DNA of 64,000 nt from NCBI GenBank assembly GCA_963575745.1, contig CAUYUJ010019270.1:62001-126000 (forward strand). The letters are read 5' to 3'. Source of the stretch: Prorocentrum cordatum (taxonomy: Eukaryota > Sar > Dinophyceae > Prorocentrales > Prorocentraceae). Below the pieces are notes generated by a model, which was given only the letters and a program-made list of their open reading frames with translations, was not told the DNA's origin and did no database searches. Position numbers and translations under genes: made by a program. Shown in pieces: positions 44,222 to 55,484 of the stretch; position 1 is the first letter of the stretch, and every line of letters starts with the position of its first letter.

Positions 44222-44465
44222 GGATCTTGAGATCGATTGTGAGATCGATGATGAGATCCATAGTGGAACCGATAGTGAGGACGATTGTAAGGTCGATCGT
44301 GAGACCGACAGTGAAATCGACTCAATGAGATCGATAGTGAGCTCATGCGATCTCTAGTGAGACCGCTTGTGAGATCGATAATGAGATCGATTGTGAGATC
44401 GATGGTGAGATCGATAGAGAAATGGGTAATGGGATCGATGGTGAGACCGATCGATAGAAAGATCC
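44222..44465. repeat. 12-bp minisatellite GAGATCGATNGT
   Basis: About 20 copies of a 12-bp unit, most containing GATCGAT. Reads as Glu-Ile-Asp-x on plus and Arg-Ser-x on minus. Immediately followed by the CCGGGAACC repeat. Confidence 0.85.
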
Positions 44466-44470
44466 CCCAA

Positions 44471-44602
44471 AAACCCGGGAACCCGGGAACCTCGCCGCCA
44501 TCCGAAATCGGCCCGGAACCCGGAACCGGGAACCCGGAAGCTGGAACCCGGGAACCTGGAAATCGGAACCCAAGAACCCGGAACCGGGAACCCGGGAACC
44601 CA
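44471..44602. repeat. CCGGGAACC short repeat
   Basis: Mixed 8-11 bp units near ACCCGGGAACCCGGA. Confidence 0.8.
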
Positions 44603-44604
44603 GC

Positions 44605-45745
44605 GTGCGACCAAAATCGGCGGGGAACTTTCGCCAAATCCTTCCACTTCCGCGAGGACCCCTTCAGTCCAAGCACTGATGCTGGGGAAATCCGAATCTA
44701 GATTCTGAGAAAGTCGCCCACCCCTGCCAAGTGAGCTCCGCGGATCCACTCGCCTTCAGCCCATCCCGCCCCGATCGTGTCCCCTCATCTTCTTCCGCCG
44801 CCTTCCGCAGGCGGGCCCGGCCGCAGGCTTCACTCCTGCGGAGAGCGAGAGAGACGCGCCGACGGCGAGGGATTCTCTGGAGCGCCGGGGCGGAGCCCTG
44901 GGATCGACTGGAAGCCCTCGGTCTGGATCTGGGGCTGCGGCTCGCAGGCCAGAGAAGCTGCGGCAACCTTGCTGAGCGTGTGGAGGTACACACTCAGGAT
45001 CTGGTGGCTCGTGTGTCCTATGTGCCTATCTTTCTTCAGTCGCCTGTTCGGTCGTTCCGCAGGGCGCTCTCCCCTCGGCGCTTGCCACTGAACCCTCACC
45101 CCGCGAGGAGACTGTGAGGCAGGCCTGGTGACCGTTGTGTTTGTTCTTTCCCAGGTAACGGTCGTTACCCTGGGGGGGGGAGTCGGGCGGGAGGGTAAGG
45201 GTAACAGCCGCCACGGCGTGCACCCGCGTCCGCGCCACCGGCGCTTCAATCGCCACCCTCCCCAGCACGCTCGTCAGCGTTCACCGGAGGGGGGGGGGGC
45301 GGCCCGGATAACGAGCGTGACCCCGGGGAGGAGCAAAAAAACGCTCACCTGCTCCGCGGAGGACACGATGGTCAGGCTTCGCGAGCTGCGTGCAGACCCC
45401 CCCCAGGTAATCCCGGATGGCCTCCACAGGCCCCCCAGCGTAGCCCCCGCGGGCTGTCCCACCGAGCAGCCCAGCGCGGTCTCAACACCTGGCTGTATTG
45501 AGGCGTGCCGATGGCATCGCGAGGACAAGGAGCAGGACGAGCAGGACGAGAAGGACGAGAAGGACGAGGACGAAGAGGAGGAGGAGGACGAGGAGGAGGC
45601 CCTGTCAGGCCACCTGGGACCCTCCTCCCAGTCGAGGAGCTTGGCGGGCAGACTTGCGGCCGAATGCAGGCCCGCCAGCACCATCGGCCCAGGGGAGCCC
45701 ACAGAGCTGAGTGCAGATGTGCTACCGCTGGTTCACGAGCAAGAC
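44605..45745. other. No assignable gene; small palindrome
   Basis: GC-rich sequence with a near-perfect palindrome CCCAGGTAACG-GT-CGTTACC at about 45150-45168 and a GAGGAC-rich stretch at 45525-45600. Several overlapping ORFs, none recognised. Confidence 0.4.
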
Positions 45746-45749
45746 AGAG

Positions 45750-45926
45750 CATCGCTTAACCGACCCCTATCCCCAATGGCGTGGCCTGGGCCCCACTGGC
45801 AAATTTACCCCCCTAGATGGGGATATAGACCGTTTCCTTGGGTTTGAAAGTAGATGCCCCACTGGGGTGCCGTGATAGTGGTGGTCTGGATGAGGACGGG
45901 GATGGGGAGAGGGGTCGGTTATAACC
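45750..45926 (+). mobile_element. MITE family B, copy 1
   Basis: Left end CATCGCTTAACCGACCCCTA then TCCCCAATGG, and right end GATGGGGAGAGGGGTCGGTT then ATAACC (45901-45926), are inverted repeats of about 22-25 bp. The interior (CCTAGATGGGGAT then CGTTTCCTTGGGTTT) matches the element at 53.37 kb read in the opposite direction. No ORF. Confidence 0.65.
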
Positions 45927-45929
45927 GAT

Positions 45930-46400
45930 ACCGAAAGACGACGCCGGGATGAGGACAACTCAGATGCACCCTGCAATGACGTGTTTACCAAGCAGGGGCT
46001 GCAGCTTTTTAAAATGTGAATTGCCCTGGCCACGGGGTCTTCGCCTAACCACGCCTTGGCCTTTGAGACTCGTGCCTCATGAGGAGATGGAGTGATGCCA
46101 CAAGGTGGGTTAACGTTTTGAGCAGCTGATCCCTTCATCATTCCAGAGCGATCAGGAGCACTCTGAGAGCGTGCTGTGACGCCCTTGGGCGATGTATCCT
46201 TATCGTGTGCCTGTCTGAACAAGACCTCCCCCCTTCTCCAGAGTCTCATTCCGCTAGTTCTCCTCTGCCTCCTTCTGCTGCCGGATCTCGAAGGGACCTG
46301 CGAGGAGGTTTTCGTTCTCCGGCGCGGAAGCCTTGGAAGCCATCGGCGAGGGCTTGGAAGTCGCTCCTGGCGTCCCGCACCGACGAAGAGCAAGCGGCGC
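45930..46400. other. No recognisable feature
   Basis: Non-repetitive sequence with short ORFs. Confidence 0.4.
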
Positions 46401-46414
46401 CAGCGAGACAGAGT

Positions 46415-46630
46415 ACGAGCGAGGAGGAGGAGGAGGAGGAGGAGGAGGAGGAGGAGGAGGAGGAGGAGAAGGAGGAGGAGAAGGCCGAGGAGGAGGACGA
46501 CAAGGAGGCGTGGAAGGAGGACAAGGCACTGGCGACAAGCAATCGGCGTCAGTGAGACAGGAGCAGAGGAAGGAGGAGGAGGACGAGGAGGCGGAGGGGG
46601 ACGCCGAGGAGGCACGGGAGGAGGACGAGA
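46415..46630. repeat. GAG-rich trinucleotide tract
   Basis: GAGGAG run at 46420-46470 continuing as imperfect GAGGAC units. Confidence 0.85.
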
Positions 46631-47045
46631 AGAGCAATCCGCCGACCCCGCTTGCCGGAGGCGCAGAAGCGTCTGAGAATTTTGGCCAGCAGCCCCCCCC
46701 AGGCAGTCCCAGCGGGAATGGCCCTGGACGGGTCTCAGCACCCTGGGGCGGCCTCCGGCGGCTCCCCTGAGGCGCCTCGCGCCCCGAGGTTGAGGTGCTG
46801 AGACCGTCCTGGACTACCCTGGGGGCCTGTTGAGACCAGCTGGGACTACCTGGGGGGCTGTCCGTGCAAGACCCGAAGCCTTACCAGAGACAGGTGGCTG
46901 TCACCCTCCTCCTGTCCCCCTCCCGGGAGACATTCAAATCCGCGTGAGGAGGAGGGGGGGTACGAGCTCCCTACCGCACTTCCTGGGCTCTTGAAGCCTC
47001 CATTTCCACCCTTCGTGGCCTCCCCAATTCCCGAGATGCCTTCTA
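46631..47045. other. No recognisable feature
   Basis: GC-rich sequence with GGGACTACC(T)GGGG-type short duplications at 46800-46870. Confidence 0.4.
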
Positions 47046-47049
47046 AACT

Positions 47050-47560
47050 GGCTCAAGACAAACTTTAACGCACTGGAGATGCCTCAAGACCACCCCCGTG
47101 GCTTCAAAACGGCCGACGGGGCCACCAATACGTCCCAAAAGGGCCAGTGACAGCCCCGACAGGAACCGCAAGAGGTACATTGCATTGATGCTCCATTCCT
47201 TTCTCTTCGAAAAGTAAGTTTGCGTTCTCTCCGTTTCGGGCGTATGGAAATCCAAGGAGGCCCACCCGAGAGGCCTCCCAGACCGGCCCAAGACGGCCCA
47301 CGAGGCCGCAAAGAAGACCCAAAGACGGCCCCAAAGAGCCCAAAAACGGCCCAAGAGGCTTCCAAGAGACGCTCAAGAATGCCTTCAAGACGGCTCAGAG
47401 GGGGGCCCAACGAGGCCCCAAACGGGGAAGTTGAAGGAGACCCGGGAGCCCTCCACCCCCAAAGTGCCCCCCAAAGAAGCACCCAATGCGCCACAAGGCC
47501 GCCGAGAGCCTGCAGAAGGACCCCGAGGCCTCCAAGAGGAACCCAAGAAGCCCCGCAACA
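47050..47560 (-). repeat. CTTGGGG minisatellite, locus 3
   Basis: CCAAGACGGCCC and CCAAGAGGC units as at 29.6 kb, separated by an AT-richer patch at 47160-47250. Confidence 0.75.
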
Positions 47561-47592
47561 TACTTCAATTGACTTTCAACATGAATCGTCGT

Positions 47593-47680
47593 CCTCCTCC
47601 TCCTCCTTCTAATCCTCCTCCTCTATTTCCTTCTCCTCCTCCCCTTCCTCCTCCTCCTCCTCCTCCTACCCTCCTCTTTT
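47593..47680. repeat. CTC tract
   Basis: CTC/TTC trinucleotides. Confidence 0.85.
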
Positions 47681-47689
47681 TTTTGATGT

Positions 47690-50060
47690 TGATCGGACAT
47701 GCAGACATGAAGAACGGTGCTTGTCGCATCCACGTGGGAAAACATGCAGTGAGGCCGACTTCGGCAAAGTGCGAGACGAATTAGGCAGCGCGAGCACAGC
47801 TGGATCAAAAAAGGCACCGTCGACAAGTAAAACAGGTAAGCTCGACAGGGCACAGAGAAGGCGCTTGCCCTGCAGTGCAAGAGGTGAGGTAGAGTCACCC
47901 ACCATCCTCTCACAACTCCGTCTCTGCCGTGCAAGAAGGAGCGGACTCAGAGGGATCGAAATACGCGTGCAAGATACTGTGCCGAGCATTGCTCGCCTGC
48001 ATCGTGGCCGGTGTGGGCTCCCATGGGTCCATGCCACGGGGAGGTGCCAGGCAGCTGCAAACCGGACATCTTGCGTATCCTCCTCCTCCTCCTCCTCCTC
48101 CTCCTCCTCCTCCTCCTTTTTGTCCTCTTTGCCGTCGTCCTCACCATCTTCCTCCTGCCCTGGGGGTCGGCGGCATGGCGTACGCCTCTCTCTCGAGAGG
48201 CAGCGAGCAACATATGCGCCACGCGCCCAGGGAGAGACGACGGGAGGGGGAGGGCGAGCGGCGGGAGCCGACGCAGCCAGAGGGCGGGGCCCCGAGGCGA
48301 GTGCGCCGGGAGCAGGAGCAGCAAGAGCGGGGCGAGGGTCAGGTCGGGCATGTTTCCCTACAGGCCGATGGTCGACTTTTTTGTTGGTTTTATTATTGTT
48401 TTGTTTGTTCTGTATGGTTTTCTGTTTTTCTATAAAACAGAACCAACAGTACTCCAAACATGCTCCAACGTGGTCACGAAATGCCAGAAACATCGGCCCC
48501 CGGCTACTTTTTGTTACACGAACAGGCTCCCCCTGACACTTCCGCATCTCTCCCTTCCACCTCCTTCCCATCCCTCCTCCTGCCCTCTCCTGCGGCTGCT
48601 CCTCCTCCCCCTTCTCTGGCCACTCCGTGCCTGCTCTTACTGCTCCTCTTCTCTTCCCCGCCTATGGGGCGAACAAAAAGATACCACGATCGCTGCTCTC
48701 TAGACCTCTCCCGAGGCGAACTCTGGCCGGGATTCAGAGGATAACCTGACCGTGGCGACGAGGGACGGGCAGCTCATCGGAATAGCTCCTTCTATGCTTC
48801 TGTGTTTCTCTGTCTTCTCTCTCTTCCTCTCTTTCTCTCTCTCTCTCTCTCTTCCTCTCTCTCTCTCTCTCTTCCTCTCTTTTTTTTTTTTTCTCTCTCT
48901 CTCTCTCTCTTCTCAGAGGCATCCTACACAGGGGCGGCGCTACTCCGAAAGCGATGCGCGCCGCCGCGCCGTGCGGGCGGCCTCGCAGAGGCAACCTGGC
49001 TGTGGATACATCGGCTACACGCAGGAGTGACCCTGGGTAAGAGTGACCTCTGGTGCGCGGCTTGTTGAGGGCCGCGGCGGAACCAAACACAAGCGCGCAA
49101 GACGCTACTGCCGCATCGCGTTCGGCGATCGGGGGACCACACTGGGCCCGCATCAAGGATCACTCCGGCGAAAGGTCACTCTTACGTGTAGTCGAATACA
49201 TTCGGGGAGGGGAGCTATTCTCTGGCCGCTTCGCCACTCCCCACGAGCGGCGAGCGTAACTACCCATACCCAGGCCCTCGCGGTCCGGACTCTGGGGCGC
49301 GATCCCGTGGGCACACGGTCGCCTGCACTCGTCCCGCGCGGGGCATCCGCGAAACAACGTCCCGTATCCACGGGGTCCCGCCGCAGGCGCCTGGCCCGCG
49401 AGGCCGCAGATACAGATATGTTTTCCGCCCGTGAACTGCCCCATAGCCCCTCCAACCCCAGCCCCCCCCCACTGAGATCCGACTCCGCGAACCAAATTCA
49501 ACATCTAGAACAATTGCGACCATATCCCCGGACCCATCTTTCTGCGGCACTTCCCGAACCACATCAACCTGTGATGGTCCTGGGGCCCGAAACGAAGCAA
49601 CATCGCCCGTTGTCAACAACTGCGGCGCCAGAGTGGCAGTGAGCTGAGACCAGAGGAACAAGACACGGCATAAACAAAATTTCTCGGAGGTCTGCGCGGA
49701 TTTCCTGGACAGCGCTGGACACCACTCCCCAGCGTGCGGAGCGCGCAAGGGTCGGCGCTGGAGGCACCGCGGCGCCAGCAGGACGGGCGGGGACCGCGCG
49801 GCGTGGAGGCAAGGGAGGTCCTTGCCTTGCGTTCTGTCTCGCCTGGTTACCAGCATCGTCTTCTGATTGTGTCGTCGCTGCTGGGATGACGCCGAACACT
49901 CTTTTTCTGACTTTGCTTCACGGGCCAGCGCGCCGCAACTCGGCATCCCGTGCGCACTGCAGCGGGCCTTTTTTCAGCCACGACGGGCCTTCCGGGCCTA
50001 TCAGCCAGGACTTCAGCGTGTGCCGCTCCTCCCCCTGAGGGGCAACGAGAATGGGGGACT
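47690..50060. other. No assignable gene; CTC and CT runs
   Basis: Contains a CTC run (48078-48118) and a CT/T run (48815-48915). Other sequence is non-repetitive with several overlapping 100-300 codon frames driven by GC content and the runs; none is recognised. Confidence 0.4.
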
Positions 50061-50066
50061 GGCATA

Positions 50067-50191
50067 GGGGGGGACACATCGACCCAGAATCGGCGATACA
50101 TCGCCGACAAGTTTCACCCTCCTGGGCACGGCGGGGCTATTCTACCCCTATCGGCGATCAATGAGCGATAAGGGGGTCGATGCGCCCCCCC
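50067..50191. mobile_element. MITE family C, copy 2
   Basis: GGGGGGGACACATCGACCC at the left and GGGGGTCGATGCGCCCCCCC at the right are near-perfect inverted ends on a 125-bp element. It contains TCGGCGA-TACA-TCGCCGA (50091-50108). Blocks are shared with 43026-43172. Confidence 0.7.
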
Positions 50192-52150
50192 GAAGTATGC
50201 CTACTCCCCCCAGTCCTTGCCCCTGCTTCTCGATCCCCCTCGATCCTCGATCCTCGAGCCTCGATCGCCCGTCGATCCTCGCGGGCGCGACCCCGTGGCC
50301 CCTGGGGCAGCGCAAGCCGCGCCCCAGGGCCGCGTACAGCGGCGGCGGGTTCGGGCCGCGCCCGCCGCGCCCGATGCCCGGCGGGCGCTGCGCGCGCCGA
50401 GCCAGGCGGCGGGCTGCGCGGGAGGGGGTAGGCGGGTGGGAGGGCGCACCGAGGAGACGACGGGAAAGGAGGGGAGGAGGAGGAGGAGGAGAAGGAGGAG
50501 GAGAGGAGGAAGAGGAGAACCTATACTTGCGGGTGGCAATGGTGAGAGGTAAGAGACAGTCTAAGAGACATGGCCGCAATGGTAACGTGAGAGATAGCAG
50601 AGTGGCCGTCTTTTCCCTTTCGACGTCATACAGTACGCGGGCCCGCTGTGAGCCAAACAGCAGCGGACCCCTCATATTCGATACTGGCCGATGGAAAATG
50701 TTCCTCTGCAGCACATCGGCTACAAAGGGCCACCCGCAATGAGGCGCTCGAGAGTTCACCGCGAGGCCTCAGCAGCGGACGCTCGGCGCAACTCACACAT
50801 GGCTCAGAAGCCTCAGCCCGAACGGAATGCTGTGAACCCTGGGAGCCCTGCCGGCTCGCTTGTGGTCGGCCCGTACGCGAGACGAGCTGAGCTGATCCTG
50901 ACCGGGGCTGTGGATCGTAACGACTCCCCTCCGCCTGGAGGGCCCATGGACAAGCTCTTTGCCCAGTGCGACCGGCCGATGCTGCCTCGCAGCCGGGAGC
51001 GTTTGCCCGTGGGGGGCCCGCACAGATCTTGCCCGGCGTGCGCTCGAGCTGCAGCACCGATCGTGCCTTCCAGCCAGGTTCGCTCCTTGGCTCTACTTCC
51101 AGCGCGCTGCTGCTGTGGCCGCTCGCATTCGGCACCCTTTTGTGAATAGGTGCTGGCGGGCGTAGCTGGCCGTTGCGTCGCTTGCGCGGCTGTGTAAAGC
51201 TGGGGAGCACCCGCGCGCCTTGTTTCGTATGCGCGCCGATGCAGCTCGTCCAGCTGTTTGCGGCAGTGCGCCTCTAGTTGCTAACGCGTACCAATCACAA
51301 CTGAGCGCGGTCAGTGATGCAACACTGACCTCTGTGGTGGCGTGCTGTCGTGCTGGCACCTCGTAGCGCAGGCGGCGCTGAGGTGCCAAAGCCGGGCACG
51401 CGCGCATCACGCCTGTCGAGTAGGCTGGCTGGCCACTGGTGGCATGGAATGGCTACTCGATGGTGCTCGTGTCGAACCAGATCTGCGATGAGCGCGTGGT
51501 CGGGTCATCCTCGCGGCGCTCGTCGCAGCTGTCGCCCAGTGCCTTGCCGCCGGCGCGTCGGACTCAAACATGCTTAAGGCCATCGGCACGTGGCGGTGGC
51601 GGTCAAGACGCACGTGCACGTATCCTGCACAGCGCGTTCAGGAGAAGAGGGATGGCGCTATGCTAAGTGGAGGCACAAGCACTTCCCGTCGATCCGTTGC
51701 ATGCGCGGCGGGGTTCGCGCTGCTGGACAATGAGGGTGTGTGCGTGGCTCACGCCACCTCCAAAAGGACACTGCACCGAAGCGGGTCTTGAACTTGACCT
51801 CGCTCCAGCTGCGCAGCTGCGCTGGCAGGATGGCGGGGCTTGCTGCGGGCAGCCAGGTGCGTTTCGCTGCAGTCGTGGCCACGCGGCTCCCGATGTCGCC
51901 CATGACCTCGGCGTCGGAGGCGTCGAGCAGTTGCGTGGCGGTCATATTGCGGAGATCTGTGGTCGCCGACTACACGTCGTTCAGTACTAATCGTGCTCAT
52001 TTCTAAATTGTGCTCGTTTCTAATTGTGCTCGTTCCTAAGTGTTCCTGGCCCCCTAGTGGCCAGGAAGAGGCCCAGGATAGAACAGTTAGAAATGAAAGG
52101 ATCTTGGCCCCCTGAAAAATCAAAGAACTTTCGAAGAATCCCACCAGCCC
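50192..52150. other. Low-repeat region, no recognised gene
   Basis: After a GGAGGAGG stretch (50470-50515) there is about 1.4 kb (50640-51990) without tandem repeats and with many 70-150 codon frames on both strands. Composition is protein-like in places but no frame is dominant, and I could not match any family. Confidence 0.35.
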
Positions 52151-52304
52151 TTTAGGGCGTCGGTGGTTTAACGAGTTTCCTCTTCCACCCCTCCTTCTTC
52201 CCCTTCGGGGAGGGGTTTACCCCTCCCCCTACCCCCTCCCCACTGACCTGGACAGGAGGGGCGGGGAGCGGTCAGAGCGTCCAAAACGGCCTCGCCGAGG
52301 AAGC

Positions 52305-52565
52305 CAACATCATTGATTTTACAAAGGTTTTGGCCCCATTTTGGCCTTCTGAGGGGGCAACGCTCATTAAGGCTCCCCTCTTCTTTGAAGCCAGAATCAT
52401 TGATTTTACTAAGGTTTTGGCCCCATGTTGGCCTTCTGAGGGGGCAGCGCTAATTAAAGCTCCCCTCTTCTTTGAAGCCAGAATCATTGATTTTACTACG
52501 GTTTTGGCCCCATTTTGGCCTTCTGAGGGGGCAGCGCTAATTAAAGCTCCCCTCTTCTTTGATCG
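52305..52565. repeat. 87-bp tandem repeat, three copies
   Basis: CATTGATTTTAC recurs at 52311, 52398 and 52485, exactly 87 bp apart. Each copy contains TTTTGGCCCCATTTTGGCC-type sequence and AAGCTCCCCTCTTCTTTG. With 29 codons per unit, both strands stay open through the array. Confidence 0.9.
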
Positions 52566-52574
52566 ATTTCCTCC

Positions 52575-52700
52575 AAGATGGCCCCAAGAAGCGCCCAGGA
52601 GGCACCAAGAGGCCCCAAGATGGCCTCCAGGAGGCCCCCAAGAGGATCCCAAACGGCCCAAAGAGGCCCCCCCCAGGCACCCAAGACGCCGAAAAGCCCC
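52575..52700 (-). repeat. CTTGGGG minisatellite, locus 4
   Basis: A short block of CCAAGAGGCCCC units directly after the 87-bp repeat. Confidence 0.7.
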
Positions 52701-52704
52701 TCAG

Positions 52705-53360
52705 GACGACCCTCTACTCGCCTGGGCGTCGTTTCTGGACGGGCTGGTGGGGATACGCGAAGCGTCTAGAATAAGAAATGAGCAATGTGTATGTGCCAGA
52801 AGGCTGGGAACATTCATGGCCGGATCCACGCGAGGAGCATCCAAAGACCAGGCGCCGGATGCACATGCGGAAGCCTGGGCGAAACGGCCATACGAGGGCA
52901 GAGCGCTGGTGAGGCACCTGGCCACATCGTGTATCCAATTCTCGCCCAGGCCCGCAGTATCACGGGTATCCAGTTTCCTGGGATGTAAGGGGAGGCTGGG
53001 GACTGGGAGAGAGTTGAAGAACGGGAGGGCGAATAGCAGGAGGATCAGGATGACGAGGAACAGGGGAATCTTCAGGATGCCAATGGGGAGGAAAGAAAAG
53101 ATGAAAAGCAACAGAAGCAGCGGCATGTTGCGGAGAAGAAGAAAATAAGGAGGAGGAAGAACAGCAACCCCATTTGCGCAGCATGCAAGTTACTTATCCC
53201 TGCCTGGCGGAAAGTGGTCTGCCTTGCGTGGGCCTGGATAGAGTTGGCCGCGAAGGAGGAGGAGGAGGAAGAGGAGGAGGAGGAGGGGAGGCAGATCGTC
53301 GGAAGGGAGATGGCGGAGAGTGAGCGGAAAATATGGAAAAGGACGATAAGTAACATCGAG
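52705..53360. other. No recognisable feature
   Basis: Non-repetitive sequence except a GGAGGAGG stretch at 53250-53290. Confidence 0.4.
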
Positions 53361-53364
53361 CCAC

Positions 53365-53547
53365 AATCGTTTAATCGATCCGCATCCCCATCGGGCCATG
53401 GTACCTCAGCCCCACCATCTCGCTCCCCCAGTTTGGGATAGGCCCCGCGAAACCCGAAGGAAACAGCACAGATCCCCATCTAGGGCGGTCAAATCGGCCC
53501 GTGGGACCAGGGCCGCGCCAGTGGGGATAGGGATCGGTTAAACGATG
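53365..53547 (-). mobile_element. MITE family B, copy 2
   Basis: AATCGTTTAATCGATCC then CATCCCCATCGGGCC (53365-) and the complement of CATCGTTTAACCGATCCC then TATCCCCACTGG (ending 53547) form inverted ends of about 35 bp. The interior matches the 45.75-kb element in reverse orientation. No ORF. Confidence 0.7.
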
Positions 53548-53549
53548 CT

Positions 53550-54180
53550 CAGCGAGCAACCCTTTTGCGAACCCCAGCTCGTGCGCAGGTCGGGGCGCCG
53601 GTCCCCCCCGGCACCGGCTCGGCACGGCAGAGCGCGCGCGGGCCGAGAGACCCCGAAGACGAGCAACCCCTCCCACACACCGCGGCGCTTGCCGCGCGCC
53701 CGTGTGTGCCTCCCAGGCCCCGTCCCAAATTTTGTCGCTGTATTCTCTTCCCTTTTCCTTAGCGGCGCAGGGGATGCGGCACTTCTTCCCCCGCCACCGG
53801 TCTCCACTCCCTCGTGGCGGCCTTTCGCTCTGACGAGGTAAAGCGGCCTGTAGCGGGTCAACAGTCGAATAAAGGATCGACTACAAAGTTGAGTTCCTCC
53901 AGACTTGATTCCTCCGTCGAGTCCACGAACAGTGCGTAGAATGCCTCCTGGGTGTGCTGAACATCCCCACGTATTTCTCGCACGCTCGAAGCACACCTCA
54001 GTTCTGGGGCACACCACTTCTGTAGTCGACCCCCCAGCCGAAACAAGAGAGCCGTCGCTGTGCCCCGCCTCCCCAGTGGCGCCCCCTCGCCCTGGCCCTG
54101 GCCCTCGTTCTGGCCTCGGCCCCCTGGCCCTGGCCCCAGGCAGGGCCAGCCTCCCCCCCTCGCCCCCTGCCGTGGTTCTT
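53550..54180. other. No recognisable feature
   Basis: GC-rich non-repetitive sequence, with CTGGCCC-type short repeats at 54085-54150. Confidence 0.4.
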
Positions 54181-54184
54181 GCTC

Positions 54185-54345
54185 TGCCTCCTCCTTCTCC
54201 TCCTCCTCCTCCTCCTCCTCCTCCTCCTCCTCCTCCTCCTCCTCCTCCTCCTCCTCCTCCTCCTCCTCCCCCTCCCCCTCCTCTCCCTCCTCCCTCCTCC
54301 CACCTCCCTCCTCCCTCCTCCTCCTCCTCCTCCTCCTCCTATTCT
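54185..54345. repeat. CTC trinucleotide tract
   Basis: About 50 CTC triplets with CCCCTC and CTCCCT interruptions. Confidence 0.95.
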
Positions 54346-54483
54346 TCCTTCTCCTCCGCTTCCCAGAAGCCCCCGCCCCAACTTGTAAGAAGCCTTCTCA
54401 GGAGCTTGCCCTCTGCCGAGACCCGAAGCGCTGAGCTCTTCAGCCTGGCGTTTACTTCCTTGGGCTGCGGCATCTGAGGGGCC

Positions 54484-54597
54484 CGTGATCGGGCCCATGG
54501 ATCATCAAGACTGGATCTGGGACGCAAAACCACCCCTGGGAAGGGGTCGGGACCTCTGGGGCCGTGGGTTCAAACATCACGTCGGCGGCTGTCTGGG
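54484..54597 (+). repeat. Dispersed repeat H, copy 2
   Basis: Partner of 28009-28115: GGGCCCATGGATCATCAAGA, GGGAAGGGG, GGACCTCTGGGGCCG and the CGTCGG..TGTCTGG end. Confidence 0.6.
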
Positions 54598-54754
54598 GAG
54601 ATGCGTCGCCGCCTCTCCCTCGCGCCTTGCACTCCCCATCCTCCTCGTCCTGCACGCCTTCCCCATGCTGTCCTCCCTCCCGTGAACATGTGTGAACACA
54701 CAGGATCAGATCAATTGATACTTCCGATGGCCATTTCTAATCTGGCCGCTTCGG

Positions 54755-55480
54755 TCCTGCAAAATGGTGCTGCGGCTGCAGCGAAGGCCTCATGTTAGGA
54801 TCGGCGCTCTGTTCCCGTCGTTCACAATGGCGCTCTCGCCCGAGCGCGGGCCACTTTTCTGGAACCGAGTCGCTTGTCATCGTTAGGGGGAAAACAAACC
54901 TACCTCGCTTTTGACCACCCTCGCTTCCAAGAGATACCAAACGATGCCAAACTGCGGCCTGTACTGGTCAGGCCGCTTGACGAGGAGGCGCGTGGTATGA
55001 CTTGGTTTTGCCTGGAAGCGAAAGCGGGGTAGGTAATTCACGCTCTGCAGCCCCCCTCGCTTCCCCTCCGCCTTCCCCTGATCCTCGTGCTCCTCCCGTT
55101 CCTTCCACTCCAGCTCCCATGCTGCTGCTCTTCGTCCTCGCCCTGCTCCTTCTTCCCCTCCTCCTCCTCCTCCTCCTCCTCCTCCTCCTTCTCATCCTGT
55201 TCCTCCTGCTCATCCTCCTGCTCATCCGCCACCTCCCCCTCCTTCTCCTCCTCCTCCTCCTTCTCCTCCTCCTCCTCCTCCTCCTCATCCTGTTCCTCCT
55301 GCTCATCCTCCTGCTCATCCGCCACCTCCCCCTCCTTCTCCTCCTCCTCCTCCTTCTCCTCCTCCTCCTCCTCCCAGGTCTGCCATGGCACGCGTCCGCG
55401 GCTAGAGAAGAATCAGCGCCATGGGAAGGGATGGGCGGGAGGGTAGGATGTCGGATATGGCGCGAGCGCACCTAGCTTGC
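54755..55480 (-). mobile_element. Composite dispersed repeat (F-G-E), copy 3
   Basis: On the minus strand, block F (55478-55393) precedes a CTC tract, then G (about 55150-55050), then E (54868-54755). E contains CCAGAAAAGTGGCCCGCGCT, GAGAGCGCCATT and AGCGCCGATCC as at 22.0 kb. The order and orientation match copy 1, with extra sequence between G and E. Confidence 0.65.
55158..55378. repeat. CTC tract with exact 93-bp duplication
   Basis: CTCATCCTGTTCCTCCTGCT starts at 55191 and again at 55284, and the following 70 bp are identical by eye. The flanks are plain CTC. Confidence 0.9.
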
Positions 55481-55484
55481 CCCC

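Noticed and set aside
50640-51990. Retroelement or gene in the low-repeat region
   Set aside because: Many mid-size frames on both strands but no RT, endonuclease or other motif, so no call is supported.
54560-54600. tRNA-like box GGTTCAAAC
   Set aside because: No acceptor stem or anticodon arm can be paired around it; it is part of dispersed repeat H.
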